Assembly (NCBI GenBank): GCA_009363875.1
Contig: CM018682.1
Span: 58,550,031 to 58,614,030, forward strand
Origin: Mikania micrantha
Taxonomy: Eukaryota > Streptophyta > Magnoliopsida > Asterales > Asteraceae
Direction: 5' to 3'
DNA: 64,000 bases
The stretch's first letter is position 1; every line of letters starts with the position of its first letter. A program made the translations under genes and the position numbers. The notes beneath the pieces were generated by a model that did no database searches, was not told the DNA's origin, and was given only the letters and a program-made list of their open reading frames with translations. This document shows, one piece after another, positions 46,049 to 57,699 of the stretch.

Positions 46049-49000
46049 TGTCACACCCCGAGCCAGCGGGGTTGGATCGGAGTCCCCGTCGGGCGGAAGG
46101 TTCCCGGGGCGTGATATCGCGGGTGATAATCATGATGATCAGATTGTTTACATAGCATCAACGTTTAAGAATATCTAAAGCACAATCAAATGATATATAG
46201 GATTACAAAGTTAAATTACAATAGCAATGTTCTGCAATTTAACTAAGTAAACCTAACCAAAAGAATAATGTATATATCTTGTATATGTACAAGATATCAA
46301 AAGTACTATGTGTCATCAACAAAAGTTGTGCTTCCCAAAAGTCTACTAGGTCCTCTATCTGGGCATCCTAGTATGCATATCCAAAAGATTAAGCTTAAAC
46401 ATGTTCATCACCTGAGAAAGCATGTAAAAAGATCAAGTCAACACAACGGTTGGTGAGTTCATATAGTTTATAAGTTTAAAATAGTTTTCAACAAACCTCT
46501 TTTGGTAAAACCTTAACCTCATTAACTCCACATGTAATATCCAAATCGGTATGCTTATATATAGGGCATACCCCTGAGTCGAGCCTACGACCCGCCCAGA
46601 CGCCATCCCACCACATACTAATCCGGATATGACACTGTTGTTAATAATAATTAAGCATTTTACCTACCAATCAATCCCATTCCTCATCAAAGCTTTTGTT
46701 GTCTGTTTCAAAGTTTTCATGTCTATTGTATTCATACGTATTAGTTTCTCATCACGTTTATCAAGCATCATAGATTCGCACGCACATAGATTAGCAATTA
46801 CATATCTCCTATAAGCAGACAAAAGCTCTGGAATACTAGAAGTCTAGCAATTACATGTCTCTTATATAGATAATAGCTTAGCATTCATCAGGTCCATGTT
46901 TAGCCTTTACATACCTCTTATAAGCCGACAAAAGCTCTGGAATATCCAGAAGTCTAGCAATTACATGTCTCTTATAACCAGGTAATAGCCCCGTAACGTT
47001 ACGTATATGTTTAGCCTTTACATACCTCATATAAGCCGACACAAGCTATGGAATATCCAGAAGTCTAGCAATTACGTGTCCCTTATAACCAGGTAATAGC
47101 TTAGAATCAATACTTTCATGTTTAGCCTTTACATACCTCATATAAGCCGACAAAAGCTCTGGAATATCCAGAAGTCTAGCAATTACATGTCTCTTATAAC
47201 CAGGTAATAGCTTAGTATCATTATGTTTATGTTATTACATGTATCTCACCCCATAGTTACAAGCTCTGGAATACCAGACGTTCAGCAATTACATAGACTA
47301 TGGTTAGATACATGTATGATGGCCTAGTAGCATGTAATAGTTTCCAACATCATATCTCATGTAATAGTATCAAGTCTCATGTAATAGTATCAGGTCTCAT
47401 GCAATTGAATCAAGTATCATGTATTTGTATCATGTCTCATGTAATTGAATCACATCTCATGTAATTGAATCAAGTATCATGTATTTGTATCATGTCACAT
47501 GTAATTGTATCAAGTCCCATGTATTTGCATCAAGTCTCATGTAATTGTATCAAGTCTCATGTATTTGCATCAAGTATCATGTAATGGTATCAAGTAACCA
47601 ACAATTGATTTTAAGCATCTAGCTTAAAGTAAAGGTTTCAATCATAAGTAATCATGATTATGTTTTAAAGCATTAAATAACATTTCAGTAAAAATGTTAA
47701 ACATGCTTCCCAGTCCCGAAGTAAAACAAATAAGTTTGAAAGGGGACAATGAACTCACCTTAGGTCCGAAGTGTTTGATCAAGTAGAATAAGAATGCACG
47801 CGCTCTTTGTTTGCACTTGATTTAATGTTCACGCTCCTGTATTGATTTCATAATGTTGTATTTTATAAGTATATAAATTTGTAAGAATTTGTTGTGCGCG
47901 TAAGTGTTAGTCCTAAAGTTGACTAACACTTAAGAATTTTGTTTATTATCCGGCCCTAATTATTTATTGTTCAAAATTCCATGGTTGCTCATTAGTTACA
48001 AGTTATCAATTGTATAATAGGCTTTCAAGCCTTTATGTAGTTTGTTCCCGACTTGTTATTACTTTATAACAACAAGATGATATCCCATAATATCTTTATC
48101 CTTTGTTTTGATCATATCAAACATTCATTCTTGCGTTTGTTATTTACTTGAATCCATTGGGCCGGATATTGTTGAGTCTCGTGAGTCACATGGACCACTA
48201 TTGGCCCCTTGAATATTTATTGATCTAACCAAAAGAGTTTGGCCCGAAAGGTTTAGGTTGGGCCTTCTTTAGGTAATGTGGGTCGATATGGCGAACATGG
48301 GCCACTGGAGCCAACATGGTCTACACGTTGAAATCAAATGATTGGGTGTCCTATTGGGCCGAGTAAACTATTAGGCTACATGCTTCCATGGACTGAATAA
48401 GTGGGTCAAGACCAAATAAATTTGGGCTTGACCATATTGGGCCAGCTTAGAGGCTGTTGGGCCACATAAAATACAACAATTTCAATATTTGAGTTGGGCT
48501 AATAAAGGGGTTGGGCCGGTTGTCATTCGGCCGAGTAATGTATTTGTCTTGGGCCAAAACTATGTGGGCCGTTCTAAGTGATCTGGGCCAGAGGTTTTGG
48601 GGCCGGATGATCCCACCTGAAACAATTAACCACCACGTTTTCTTGGACCGAAATTATTATGTATAAGCTAAATAAATGAAATGGGCTAGGTGAACTTAAT
48701 TGGCCTCAAACGAATGGGATTGGGCTTGCCACAGATGTGAGCCGAATTAGAGGGACATGGGCTACTCAATTGATTTGGGTTACTTTATACTAATTGGACC
48801 AAATTCGTATATTATGGGCTGTTAAAAGAAGTTGGGCTAAATTATTTGCAGTGGCCCGATTGCAACATCATGAATCTTTCAGCGAACCTAGTGGATATGG
48901 TTCGCCACATGTGCAAAGGTTCGGCAGAATTTTGACAAGCCAGGGTTCGTGGCTAAAGAAATCAATGGTTCGTCCCATGCTACAAGGCTCGTCCATGTGA

Positions 49001-50504
49001 GGGTTCGTCTCCATCGATGGTTCGTCTAGGGTTCGCGACATGAGTTGGAGTTGAGCTTAGGTGTCCAGGTTCGGGATGTCTATGAGCAGGAAGGTTCGCA
49101 ACTTCTAAAGTTCTGATTAGGCACGACCAGGTTCGTATCCCTAAACAAGGCTCGCTGCATGACAGTTGGCTCAACAGGGTTCGTTCCTGGTTCGTCGAAT
49201 AAGGCCTGTGTGAAGGTTCGTGAAACCTGCATAGTTCGTCCCTGAAGTCACAAGTTCGGCCGGTTATCTTCACGAACCTGTAGAAGCTCGTCATCAGCAA
49301 GCATCTTTGAACCACAAATTAGTTCATCCTCATACTGTGGTTGCATATCGACTGGTTCACGAGGTGTAGGGTGTGTGTGATATGACTTTGAGCCGGACAC
49401 AATGATGGGTCGAGTACACATACGAAAACCTTAATTTCTGGAAACTTTATGGCATCATACCTTCGATTTCAGTGGATAAACCTTTCGATCTGTTGTACTT
49501 CCTTGTAGAGAAGGTCAAGATGGTCGTTTAGGCGCAAGAATCACGTGATTTGGTTAAGATTTGAGCTAGTTATGAAGCTCCAAAGTGTGTTAATGGTGAT
49601 TTTTGGTGCTAGAGAGAGAAACGAACGGGAGAGGGTTTTTGAGAGAGAAAGGATTTGTATTAAATGAGATAAATCATCTCATTTGATGTTTAAATACCCC
49701 GTGGGTATTCGGGTTCGTTTCGGTTGCTCGTTTCGCGTTTTCGTCGCGGATCCGGCACGTTACGCGCATAAATCAAAATTTAACTAAAGAAAAATATTTT
49801 TAGGATTTATGGAACACAAATATTATTAGAAAATATTTCAGATATCGTTGAATTAAATTATTTTTCGAATTATAATAGTTTTCGCATTTTGTTTAATTTT
49901 CGCGTTTAGAAAGTTCGTTCGCAATTTAATTAAAATAATTTAGTTTTAATTTGTTTTATGATGAGTTTCAAAATTGTAAAATAAGAAATATGATATTTCT
50001 TTAAATTTATGATCGTTCGTATCGTTATTCGTTTTCGTTATCGTTTCATCAGATCGCGTCACCATCGCGCGTATTCGTTCGAATCGTCATTCGAACGAAC
50101 ACGTCGATGGTTTGGCTTTCTGATTCTTGTTTTCTACTGTTAAGTTATTATTTCAGAACGTTAAACTATCAGAATCATTCGTACAGATCGTCACCTATAC
50201 GAATAACTCGTCGGTTTAGCATTTTGCAGCAATAACCGTTAGGGTTTTGTTTTGTCTCACCTCACATACGTTTATGTAAACTAATATAACATCAAGTATT
50301 TATGTTTCAACACTGTGTTGTCTGGCACGTTTCAGACTGTTAAACCCTAAGGTTTCAGTCAATTTCAGACAATCGTATAATAGTTTCGTGTTAATCAAAT
50401 GCATAAATAGTCTAAACGTAGTTTAACGAAATGTGTACCTGAATCACTGTACATGTTTACTGTTGCGATCACTGTTCCGGCATGCGTCCGGCACAGATGT
50501 TACA
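46049..50504 (-). repeat. Element D 5' LTR (4456 bp)
   Basis: Equal in length to 36737-41192 and almost identical, including the 111-bp and 20-bp arrays. Terminal base changes include CCGAGCCAG for CCGATCCGG and GCACAGATG for GCACTGATG. Confidence 0.97.
50073..50204. promoter_or_regulatory. Twin U3 palindromes (D 5' LTR)
   Basis: 50073-50100 and 50177-50204. Confidence 0.6.
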
Positions 50505-50509
50505 CCGGG
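50505..50509. other. Target-site duplication of D, right copy (CCGGG)
   Basis: Exact match to 36732-36736. Confidence 0.95.
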
Positions 50510-51540
50510 GGTTGTTGAGCACGAACACGAACACAAAACATGATCACAAACACAAACTTACGTAAGTCATACGATATAGGTAACCGGTGACCGATTCACC
50601 CGAAGAAAATAGGAGCTTACGCATTAATCTACTATCACAAAGGTGAATTTACGGCCCTCCTTCAAAATCTTTTACAAACTTTCAAACTAGGGGGAGAATA
50701 CATGTGTTGAGTCAAACTATATTACTTGTACAAAAATATTGTATTTGCCGGTTTATTGGACAAACACTAAGTGTTGTATCGTAACAAAGACCTCGCACAG
50801 TCTTACCGTTAATGTATTCACAACGAGGTGAGTTTATTTAGTACTATTGGGCATGAAGAACCCCACGTGGCGCCAACTCTGACTGGATGTCAGGACGCGT
50901 GTAATCTAAACCCATCGTCCATGTCCATACGATAGGCATGGCGGAGGCTAGAGAAAAGAAGTCTAGTTCGGTAGAGAAGCAACTAACACTTGGAGCCTAG
51001 GGCTCGGAACAAACATATAATAAACAACATGACACGTAACAAACATTTTCTTATACTTATGTACTGTAACATCACTGTATTTCAGGTATGTCCGTACATA
51101 TATAATTGTACTGATAACACCTGATATGATAATTTGATAATTTTTATGATTTATTTGATGGTATTATCACTGATATACATTGATGAGAACATGTATTTAA
51201 TATGCATAAACCATGGGAAAGTTAGTTTGAAAGATAACTAAACTGAATCATAGAGTTTAAATGCAACTGATTAATTTGATATGATTTGGTTTTGGTTTGA
51301 ATGGTTAAAGGCTAGTAGTTTGGTCACTAAATATAGTCAATGACACATGGTCATGGTTTATCGAAATGGTGGTGGGATGGCGGCTGGATATGTTGCGACC
51401 AACTCCTACGTATGCCCTATACATAAACTTATTTCGGTCTATCATAGATGTGTCAGTGATATGATTTAGTGGGGATTGGATTGGGAATTTATAATTGGTA
51501 AATATAATCAACGAAATAATGAAAGCGTTATTTAAAACAA
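50510..51540 (+). repeat. LTR-like region, right part (continues 34800-36736)
   Basis: No gene seen. It includes CTACTATCACAAAGGTG (near 50629), similar to CTATTACTACAAAGGTGG at 17230 in remnant H. A plus-sense copy of the late box, GTGGTGGGATGGCGGCTGG then TATGCCCTATACATAAAC, lies at about 51368-51428. Acceptor-like CTGTATTTCAG|GTATG is near 51088. Confidence 0.55.
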
Positions 51541-51987
51541 TCACGCGATGGTGAGGACGTGAATATAAATTAAACGCGAATATTATTTCAGAAATATTAA
51601 CTTAATAATGTATCCGCGTGGGTGACGGTTCACACGAATATAATTATTAAGAAAAATATTCTGAATCGGTATTCCATAAATCGTAATCGACTCGAAATAC
51701 GATACGAACGTCGAATTCGAAAAGGTGGCGATCTTTACGAATTTGTACGTATGTAACGCGTTTCGATGAGATAACTGAAATAATAATTTATGATATGTAA
51801 ATTAAGAAAAAGAATTTAAAAACGTTTATTAGGAATTACGACCTTTAAATGAATTTAAATAAAAACATTTTATTAAACGAAACAATTTATTTAACGGTTC
51901 GTATTTAGATATATAATCTACGCGAAATCCTAATAAATAAAATTATTAACGCGTAAGTAAACGTAACCGAGCACGTGCGAATGTCAC

Positions 51988-52001
51988 GGGGTATAAAAGG
52001 G
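51988..52001 (+). promoter_or_regulatory. TATA box candidate in LTR segment
   Basis: GGGGTATAAAAGGG, followed by a CT-rich stretch (CCTCTTCCTTCTTTT), in the same position as the early TATA-like elements of the D and G-type LTRs. Confidence 0.45.
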
Positions 52002-52079
52002 AATACCTCTTCCTTCTTTTAAATAAAATTATTAACGCGTAAGTAAACGTAACCATGTTGGAGATAGGTTAAAACTAGA

Positions 52080-52330
52080 GAACCTATTAATTTAAACACT
52101 AAATATTCGAGATCCAGTTAATGTTACTTCAATAATCAGAGAACCACAATATTAAGCCATAGAATTCGAGAATCACTATTATGGAACTAGAGAACACCAT
52201 TTGAATTTGAGGAAACATTAAATGATGATTCATCTCAATTCGAGAACCGCATGTGCAGTCGAGAACACCATTTTTCTCGAGTAAATAATTCGAGAACACC
52301 TAGCTTGGTGTTGATTTAGAACCATTTGGG
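52080..52330. repeat. Motif-iterated domain (TCGAGAACAC)
   Basis: Repeated AGAGAACC, TTCGAGAA and CGAGAACACC words over about 250 bp, in the position occupied by GGTTCG iterations in B, D and F. Confidence 0.65.
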
Positions 52331-53080
52331 TTTGGGTGTTGTTGGACATTTACGTTCTAACGTAAGTTACTTAAACAATTGCTACAAAGCATATATAAAC
52401 GTTAAAACAAGTGTTTTAAATTTTACTTAGTTTTAAAACATATCAAAGGTTCATAATATCTTCAGGATTGATCAAAATAATAAAGGATGATACTTATAAA
52501 TAAACTAGTCAACTTTATTTTAAAGTTGATGAAATATCTTAAGTTAACGAAATATCATTTAAATATTTGGGTGAAATGTTAAAGGTTATGTTTTTATAAC
52601 ATAATATTTAATTAAAACACTCAAGTGATAACAACTATTTTTAAGTTCATTAACGGATCATCTTCTAAGTATAAAACATATAAACAAGAAATATGATGCC
52701 ATAACAATATACTAATGTTTAACCTATATCAGTTAAGTGTTAGTGTATTACATCAAAATTGTGTTAGATTAAATTGAATAACAAAGAGTTATAGAAGTTA
52801 ACTAACTTTAGAGTTAACATACGAAATCATAACTCATACTTATAAGTTGCAAATAATATTGAATATACCACAGGTTGTTGAGTCGTTATTAGTTATGACC
52901 AAATAGGATGCTTTAGTATAACATTAGGAAATTATTTCTTTATTATGGGTTTAACAACAGATAGGAGAAAAATATAGTTCTGTATATGTAATCCTAACTG
53001 TTAAAATGAACTCATTTGACCTTAGTTTATATGACTTATGTTGTAAACGGTAGTAAGATGTTTCTAACATCCTCAGAAAC

Positions 53081-53917
53081 ATGCCGTTGTGCCTTCACAA
53101 CGAAGATACTACAAACGCTAACGATGGGAATGCTAACAACAATAATGCCAATACCGGCATGCAAGATTTAGTAAATCTCATTTCCGGGTTGGTGACTCAA
53201 CTGAATCAAGCCAACTAGACTCTCAACCAGAACAAGGGTGGTGGAAACCCACCTGCTTTTACTTTTAAGCACTTTAACTCCTGTAACCCGACAAAATTCA
53301 CGGGTGCTGAGGGAGCCACTGGTCTGTTGCAGTGGTTTGAGAGTATTGAAAACACCTTCATCAATAGTGACCGCCCTGAAAATTTGAAGGTGCGTTATGC
53401 CACCGGTGTTTTCCAAAAGAGAGCACTAACTTGGTGGAATGGCGAAAAGCGAACTAGGGGAGTTGATGCAGCCGTAGCACTGACTTGGACTGAAGTCAAA
53501 GCTTTGATGACCACAGAGTTCTGTCCTCGCAGTGAGATTAGGAAACTTGAAGCTGAGTTCTGGGAACTCAAGCTAGACAGCGGTGAGAATGTGATATATA
53601 ATTCTCACTTTCATGAGCTGAGTTGATTGCTACCTCATCTAGTGACACAATTGGAGAGAGCAATTGAGAAGTACATAGGCGGTCTACCTATGCAGATACA
53701 AGACGCTGTCTTTGTTAGCAAACCTACCACCTTGGAAGCTACAATCCGCCTGTCTGCAACTTTGACGGATAATCATGTAAAGGCTGTTAGTCTCACGAAG
53801 AAGGGAACAAAGAAGATTGACACAAAGACAGCTGCAAAGGAGACTTCAACTGAAGTCAATGCCCAAGACTGTGGGGTAATAATCAAAGGGTGGAAAGAGG
53901 CAGAGCTTTTCACCTGA
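53081..53917 (+). pseudogene. Element E gag, degenerate
   Basis: Translation from ATG at 53081 gives a short N-terminus beginning MPL, an Asn-rich stretch, then a recognisable gag core with CNPTKFTGAEGA, LTWWNGEK and EFCPRSEI blocks. These differ clearly from the gags of A, B, D and G, so this is another lineage within Ty3/gypsy. In-frame stops: TAG near 53217 (Gln to stop) and TGA near 53625. The CCHC zinc knuckles expected before the protease are absent: the frame passes from a Lys/Thr-rich tail directly to sequence just upstream of the protease near 53870. This implies an internal deletion. Confidence 0.85.
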
Positions 53918-54566
53918 ATGCTCCAGCAGCTCAAGCCAATCAGGACCTTGTTAATGGTACGTTCCTGATCAACAACATATATGCTTCGATATTATTTGAT
54001 TATGGTGCTGATAGAAGTTTTGTTTCATATGAGTTTGAATCTGTACTTGGTAGAACACGTACGAAACTAGATAAACCGTTTAATGTGGAGGTGGCCGATG
54101 GAAACTTAATTGATATTGACATTATTATTATTGGATGTACGGTGAATCTTAACGATCATGTTTTCCTGATAGATCTTATACCTATGCATCTTGACAGCTT
54201 TGATGTTATCATAGGCATGGATTGGTTGGCCACTCACAGAGCGGAGATAGTATGCTATGAGAAATTCATTCTATTCCTTTATCGTCGGGAGAAACTCTTA
54301 GAGTATTTGGAGAGACTCCTAGTAAGGGCCTTAGACTCATGTCATGTACTAAAGCTCAGAAGTGTTTAAGAAAGAAGTGTATAGCTTTTCTTGCGCATAT
54401 AGTGAAAGATAAAGAGAAAGACAAGAGCATTCAAGACGTTCCAGTTGTATGTGAATTTCCAGAAGTATTTCCAGAAGATTTGCCGGGGATTCCACCAGAG
54501 CGTCAAGTAGAATTTCGGATTGACTTAGTACCTGTGCGAACCCAGTCGCCAAAGCTCCATACTTAG
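53890..54566 (+). pseudogene. Element E protease and start of reverse transcriptase, truncated
   Basis: The frame opening at 53890 enters at GRAFHLNAP. It holds the protease with ILFDYGADRSF (family consensus DTGA or DSGA, so the active-site Thr/Ser is Tyr here) and IIGMDWLATHRAE. A frameshift near 54320-54340 moves the continuation to 54339-54566: KAQKCLRKKCIAFLAH, EFPEVFPEDLPGIPPE, EFRIDLVP. These normally precede the reverse transcriptase. Coding similarity stops at about 54563, where sequence of G's LTR begins. Non-functional. Confidence 0.85.
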
Positions 54567-54782
54567 GGTTTTTATATCCGTTCGTGTTTTGGGTTCGTTC
54601 GGTTAGCTCGGTTTTCGTTTACATTACGTTTTCGAAACGTAACGCGCGTATTTACGAAAGTTAGTTAAAATAGTTTTCTCAAAACCTTTTTAAGGTGGTT
54701 ATTCCTAGTAAATGCTTTCTATTTATATTTCTTATTTTATAATTTCGAAAACGTTTGTTAATATCGTTTCACCTTCGCGCGT

Positions 54783-54893
54783 ATTCATTCGAATCGTCAC
54801 CCAAACGAACACGACAATGGCTTTACTCTCTGATCTTGTTTTCTACTTTTCGGTTATCGTTTAGAACCTTAAAATCACATATATGTTTGTGTG
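54783..54893. promoter_or_regulatory. Twin U3 palindromes of G, second split by F
   Basis: First copy 54783-54810. The second begins GTTTGT at 54885, is cut at its centre AATCG by solo LTR F, and continues TCACCCACGCAACC from 59158. Confidence 0.6.
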
Positions 54894-54898
54894 AATCG
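54894..54898. other. Target-site duplication of F, left copy (AATCG)
   Basis: Exact match to 59153-59157. Confidence 0.95.
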
Positions 54899-57699
54899 TG
54901 TCACACCCCAAGCCGGGGGGTTGGATCGACTTCCCCGTCGGGCGGAAGGTTCCCGGGGCGCGATATCGTGAGTGATAATTGGAATGATCAGATTGTTTAC
55001 ATTTCACATGATATATAAATGAGAAACTGCTAAGTGAAAATAGAATTAGAAAGTTAAATTACATCAGTTTAGTTCATAATTTAACAATGTAAATCTATTA
55101 TCAACATCATAAATCTTCTATCTTGTATCTGCACAAGATATACAAAATAAATCTGTAAGATGATGCTTCAAAAATATGCAGGTCTAAAAATCTATGTCCT
55201 CTAACTGGTATCATAGTCCAAAAGAAATCACTTCTTAGTTGACATGTTCGTCACCAGAGAAGTCATGCAAAAAGATCAAGTGAACACATGGTTGGTGAGT
55301 TCATTAAGTTTTATAAAAATTAATTTGAATGACCTGAATGACAACCTTAACCTCACCATTAACCACATATACCATCCAGTTCAGTATGCTTATATATAGG
55401 GCATATGTAGGGTCGAACTTACCTCCCGCCCAGCCACCGTCCCACCACATACTAAACCATATGATATATTGTCCCTGGTGATAATTAAGTGTTTCATCCT
55501 ACTTCTTTGATTCCATAACCTTTGATTCTTAGTATTTGATTACCTTGAAAATGTTTACCTTGATCCCCCGAAATGACAACCTTAACCTCATTAACGACCA
55601 CCTATGCTATCCAATCAAGTATGCTTATATATAGGGCATATGTAGGGGACAAGCCCCAGCCACCGTCCCACCACATACCGGACTGCTTAGCATATTGTCG
55701 TTAATGATAATTAAGCGTTTCACTCCATTCACCTTCAATTTAGATTTTAATTTCCACAAATAGATTTATAATTTGTGAAAAATGTCGACTAATCCGTCGT
55801 CGGGGACGAATTATAGTAATTTGTTCCAACCCAAGACATAAACAAAGACAAGGATAATAAGACTCGATGATAAAATCCATGGGCGTTCCAGTGGGCGTTA
55901 TTCACGTCTTACACAACAACCCCTTTATTCATGATCACCCCAAAGCACTTGTAGAAATATAATATTAAATGTTTAATTAAATTAATAATACAACATTTAA
56001 ATACAACTAAGACATGATGATTGGGCCTTATTTGACTCAATCAATTAGACTTAGTTGATGGTGGTTGTCCAAGTTGTACCCTCTCACACGTGGCCCATAT
56101 CAGGCATGACCCACAAGGAGTCCACCTGTATGTGTCGGGACTTTAATGATGTCCATATCAGATTGACCCACTGGTCTACTTTAAATGCCGGGACTTTAAG
56201 GATATCCTTTGATTCTTGATCTTCTTTGATTCTCCTGATTTTGATTTGTTTAATAGTTTCCGTTATGCCCATATAGCTTGACTACAAGAGTCTACTATTT
56301 ATGCCGGGACTTTCCTTGTGTTACACGTGGTCTTTAAACAATTAATGATTTCATTAGATCTTAATGATTTCATTATTTCCATGATTCACACACGGTTATG
56401 ATTCCCATGATTCACTTGATTCTGATCTTTTGATTTCCATTATTCCACAATGATTATAGATTCTTGATTAGGATCCTTAGTTTACTGATCACATAATAGA
56501 TTAAATTCCATTGATTTTGATCTTTAGCTTTTGTTCTTTTGATTTCACTTTGAATTTAGATTCTTGAATTTGAACTTGATGGACTAAGGGTTTGTTTGGA
56601 GTTTAGAATTAAAGTATTACTCATAAGATTAATTAATTAACTTGTTAGTTAATTCTGCATAGCATTTACCTAGACATGAGTCTAGGAGTATAAACACACA
56701 TATATAAAGCATATAATTAGTAAAAGCATTTACGTAAAACAGTTTAAATAAAAAGGTTTACGCATGCTTCTCAGCCCCGCGTTTGAAAACAAAAATGTTT
56801 AGAAAAGGGGAAATGAACTCACCTGTGTCGCTCTGTACTGAATTACCACAAAATGCGCGCTCGTTGCTGTAGCCTAGGTTTCTTCGGTTCCTGAGTTGTT
56901 TTAAGAGAATTCGCATACGTTAAGTATTTATAATAGACGCGTCTAGGATTTGGTCTCAGTGTGCGACTAACTGTCCTATGTGGCTAACGAACTTCTAAGA
57001 CTCTATCTACTAGTCTACTTAGTACCCATTAATAACCCATATCCCACAATTAATCATTACAAGCTCTTAACTAAAACGTTTCTAATTGAATTTACTTTAG
57101 ATTAAATATTTAGTCAAAATCATTTGTTTTAATTCAATAAAGTTTATAAATCATTTTCTTTTATTAAAACATAATTAACTTAAATGAAAAGACATTTAAC
57201 ATATGATGGGCTTAAGTTAAGCCCATTGGGCCCACCTCGGCCCATTGCTAGTCTTTGATTGCCAAATGATTATTAATCACTATCTTTGAATAACCCAACA
57301 TAGTTAATTCAATTAAACTCTCAATGTTAGTTACACGTCTTATGAAATGTCCCGAGGGTCTAAGTGTTAATAGTTAACCCAACACTCCAACCGTTAGGCT
57401 TTTGTTTTTATTCCACTTGAATTCCCACTATGTTGAACTCAAAGTGATGTCTAAACCCATGTTTAAACAATATCCAGGTTTAAGGACCTCTTATTATTCT
57501 AGGCTTATTCTTTTCTTGGTGTTATATGTTTGATCCTCAACTTCCCAAAGTTAATTTCATGAAACGAAACCCTAATTCACATTCCATGCACACACAAGAT
57601 TATCCCACGCATACACATGTACATGAGTTCTCATGCACTTAACAGCCGTAGAACCACCATCTTTTTGTTAATAACTAAGTTTAACGTGCATGGGATCAG

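Larger units (their letters stand above)
36737..50504 (-). mobile_element. Element D: full-length young Ty3/gypsy (Tekay-like) retrotransposon
   Basis: 13,768 bp with two LTRs of identical length (4456 bp), perfect 5-bp target duplication, intact primer-binding site and polypurine tract, and a polyprotein broken only by two in-frame stops. The LTRs differ at only a few dozen positions by eye, so this is one of the most recent insertions in the window. Confidence 0.97.
51541..53080 (+). repeat. Early-LTR segment in plus orientation, fused to gag
   Basis: Sequence order here is that of the first part of a plus-oriented LTR. A palindrome-like GTGACGGTTCACACGAATA lies near 51621, a good TATA box in GGGGTATAAAAGGG near 51988-52001, and a motif domain of TCGAGAACAC words at 52080-52330. 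The stretch 52780-52870 matches remnant H at 17530-17670. The late LTR part, primer site and leader are missing; gag starts directly after TCAGAAACATGC. Confidence 0.55.
54567..54898 (-). repeat. Element G 3' LTR, left fragment
   Basis: Matches 33955-34300 of the G-type fragment in the same orientation: TAGGGTTTTTATA, GGTTCGTTCGGTTAGCTCGG, CTTCGCGCGTATTCATTCG, then GTTTGTGTGAATCG. The remainder of the LTR to the left has been lost at the junction with element E. Interrupted by F at 54898. Confidence 0.8.

Noticed and set aside
50860..50900. GTGGCGCCAACTCTGACTGG as a primer-binding site
   Set aside because: It resembles other plant retrotransposon primer sites only loosely, and no LTR end lies beside it.
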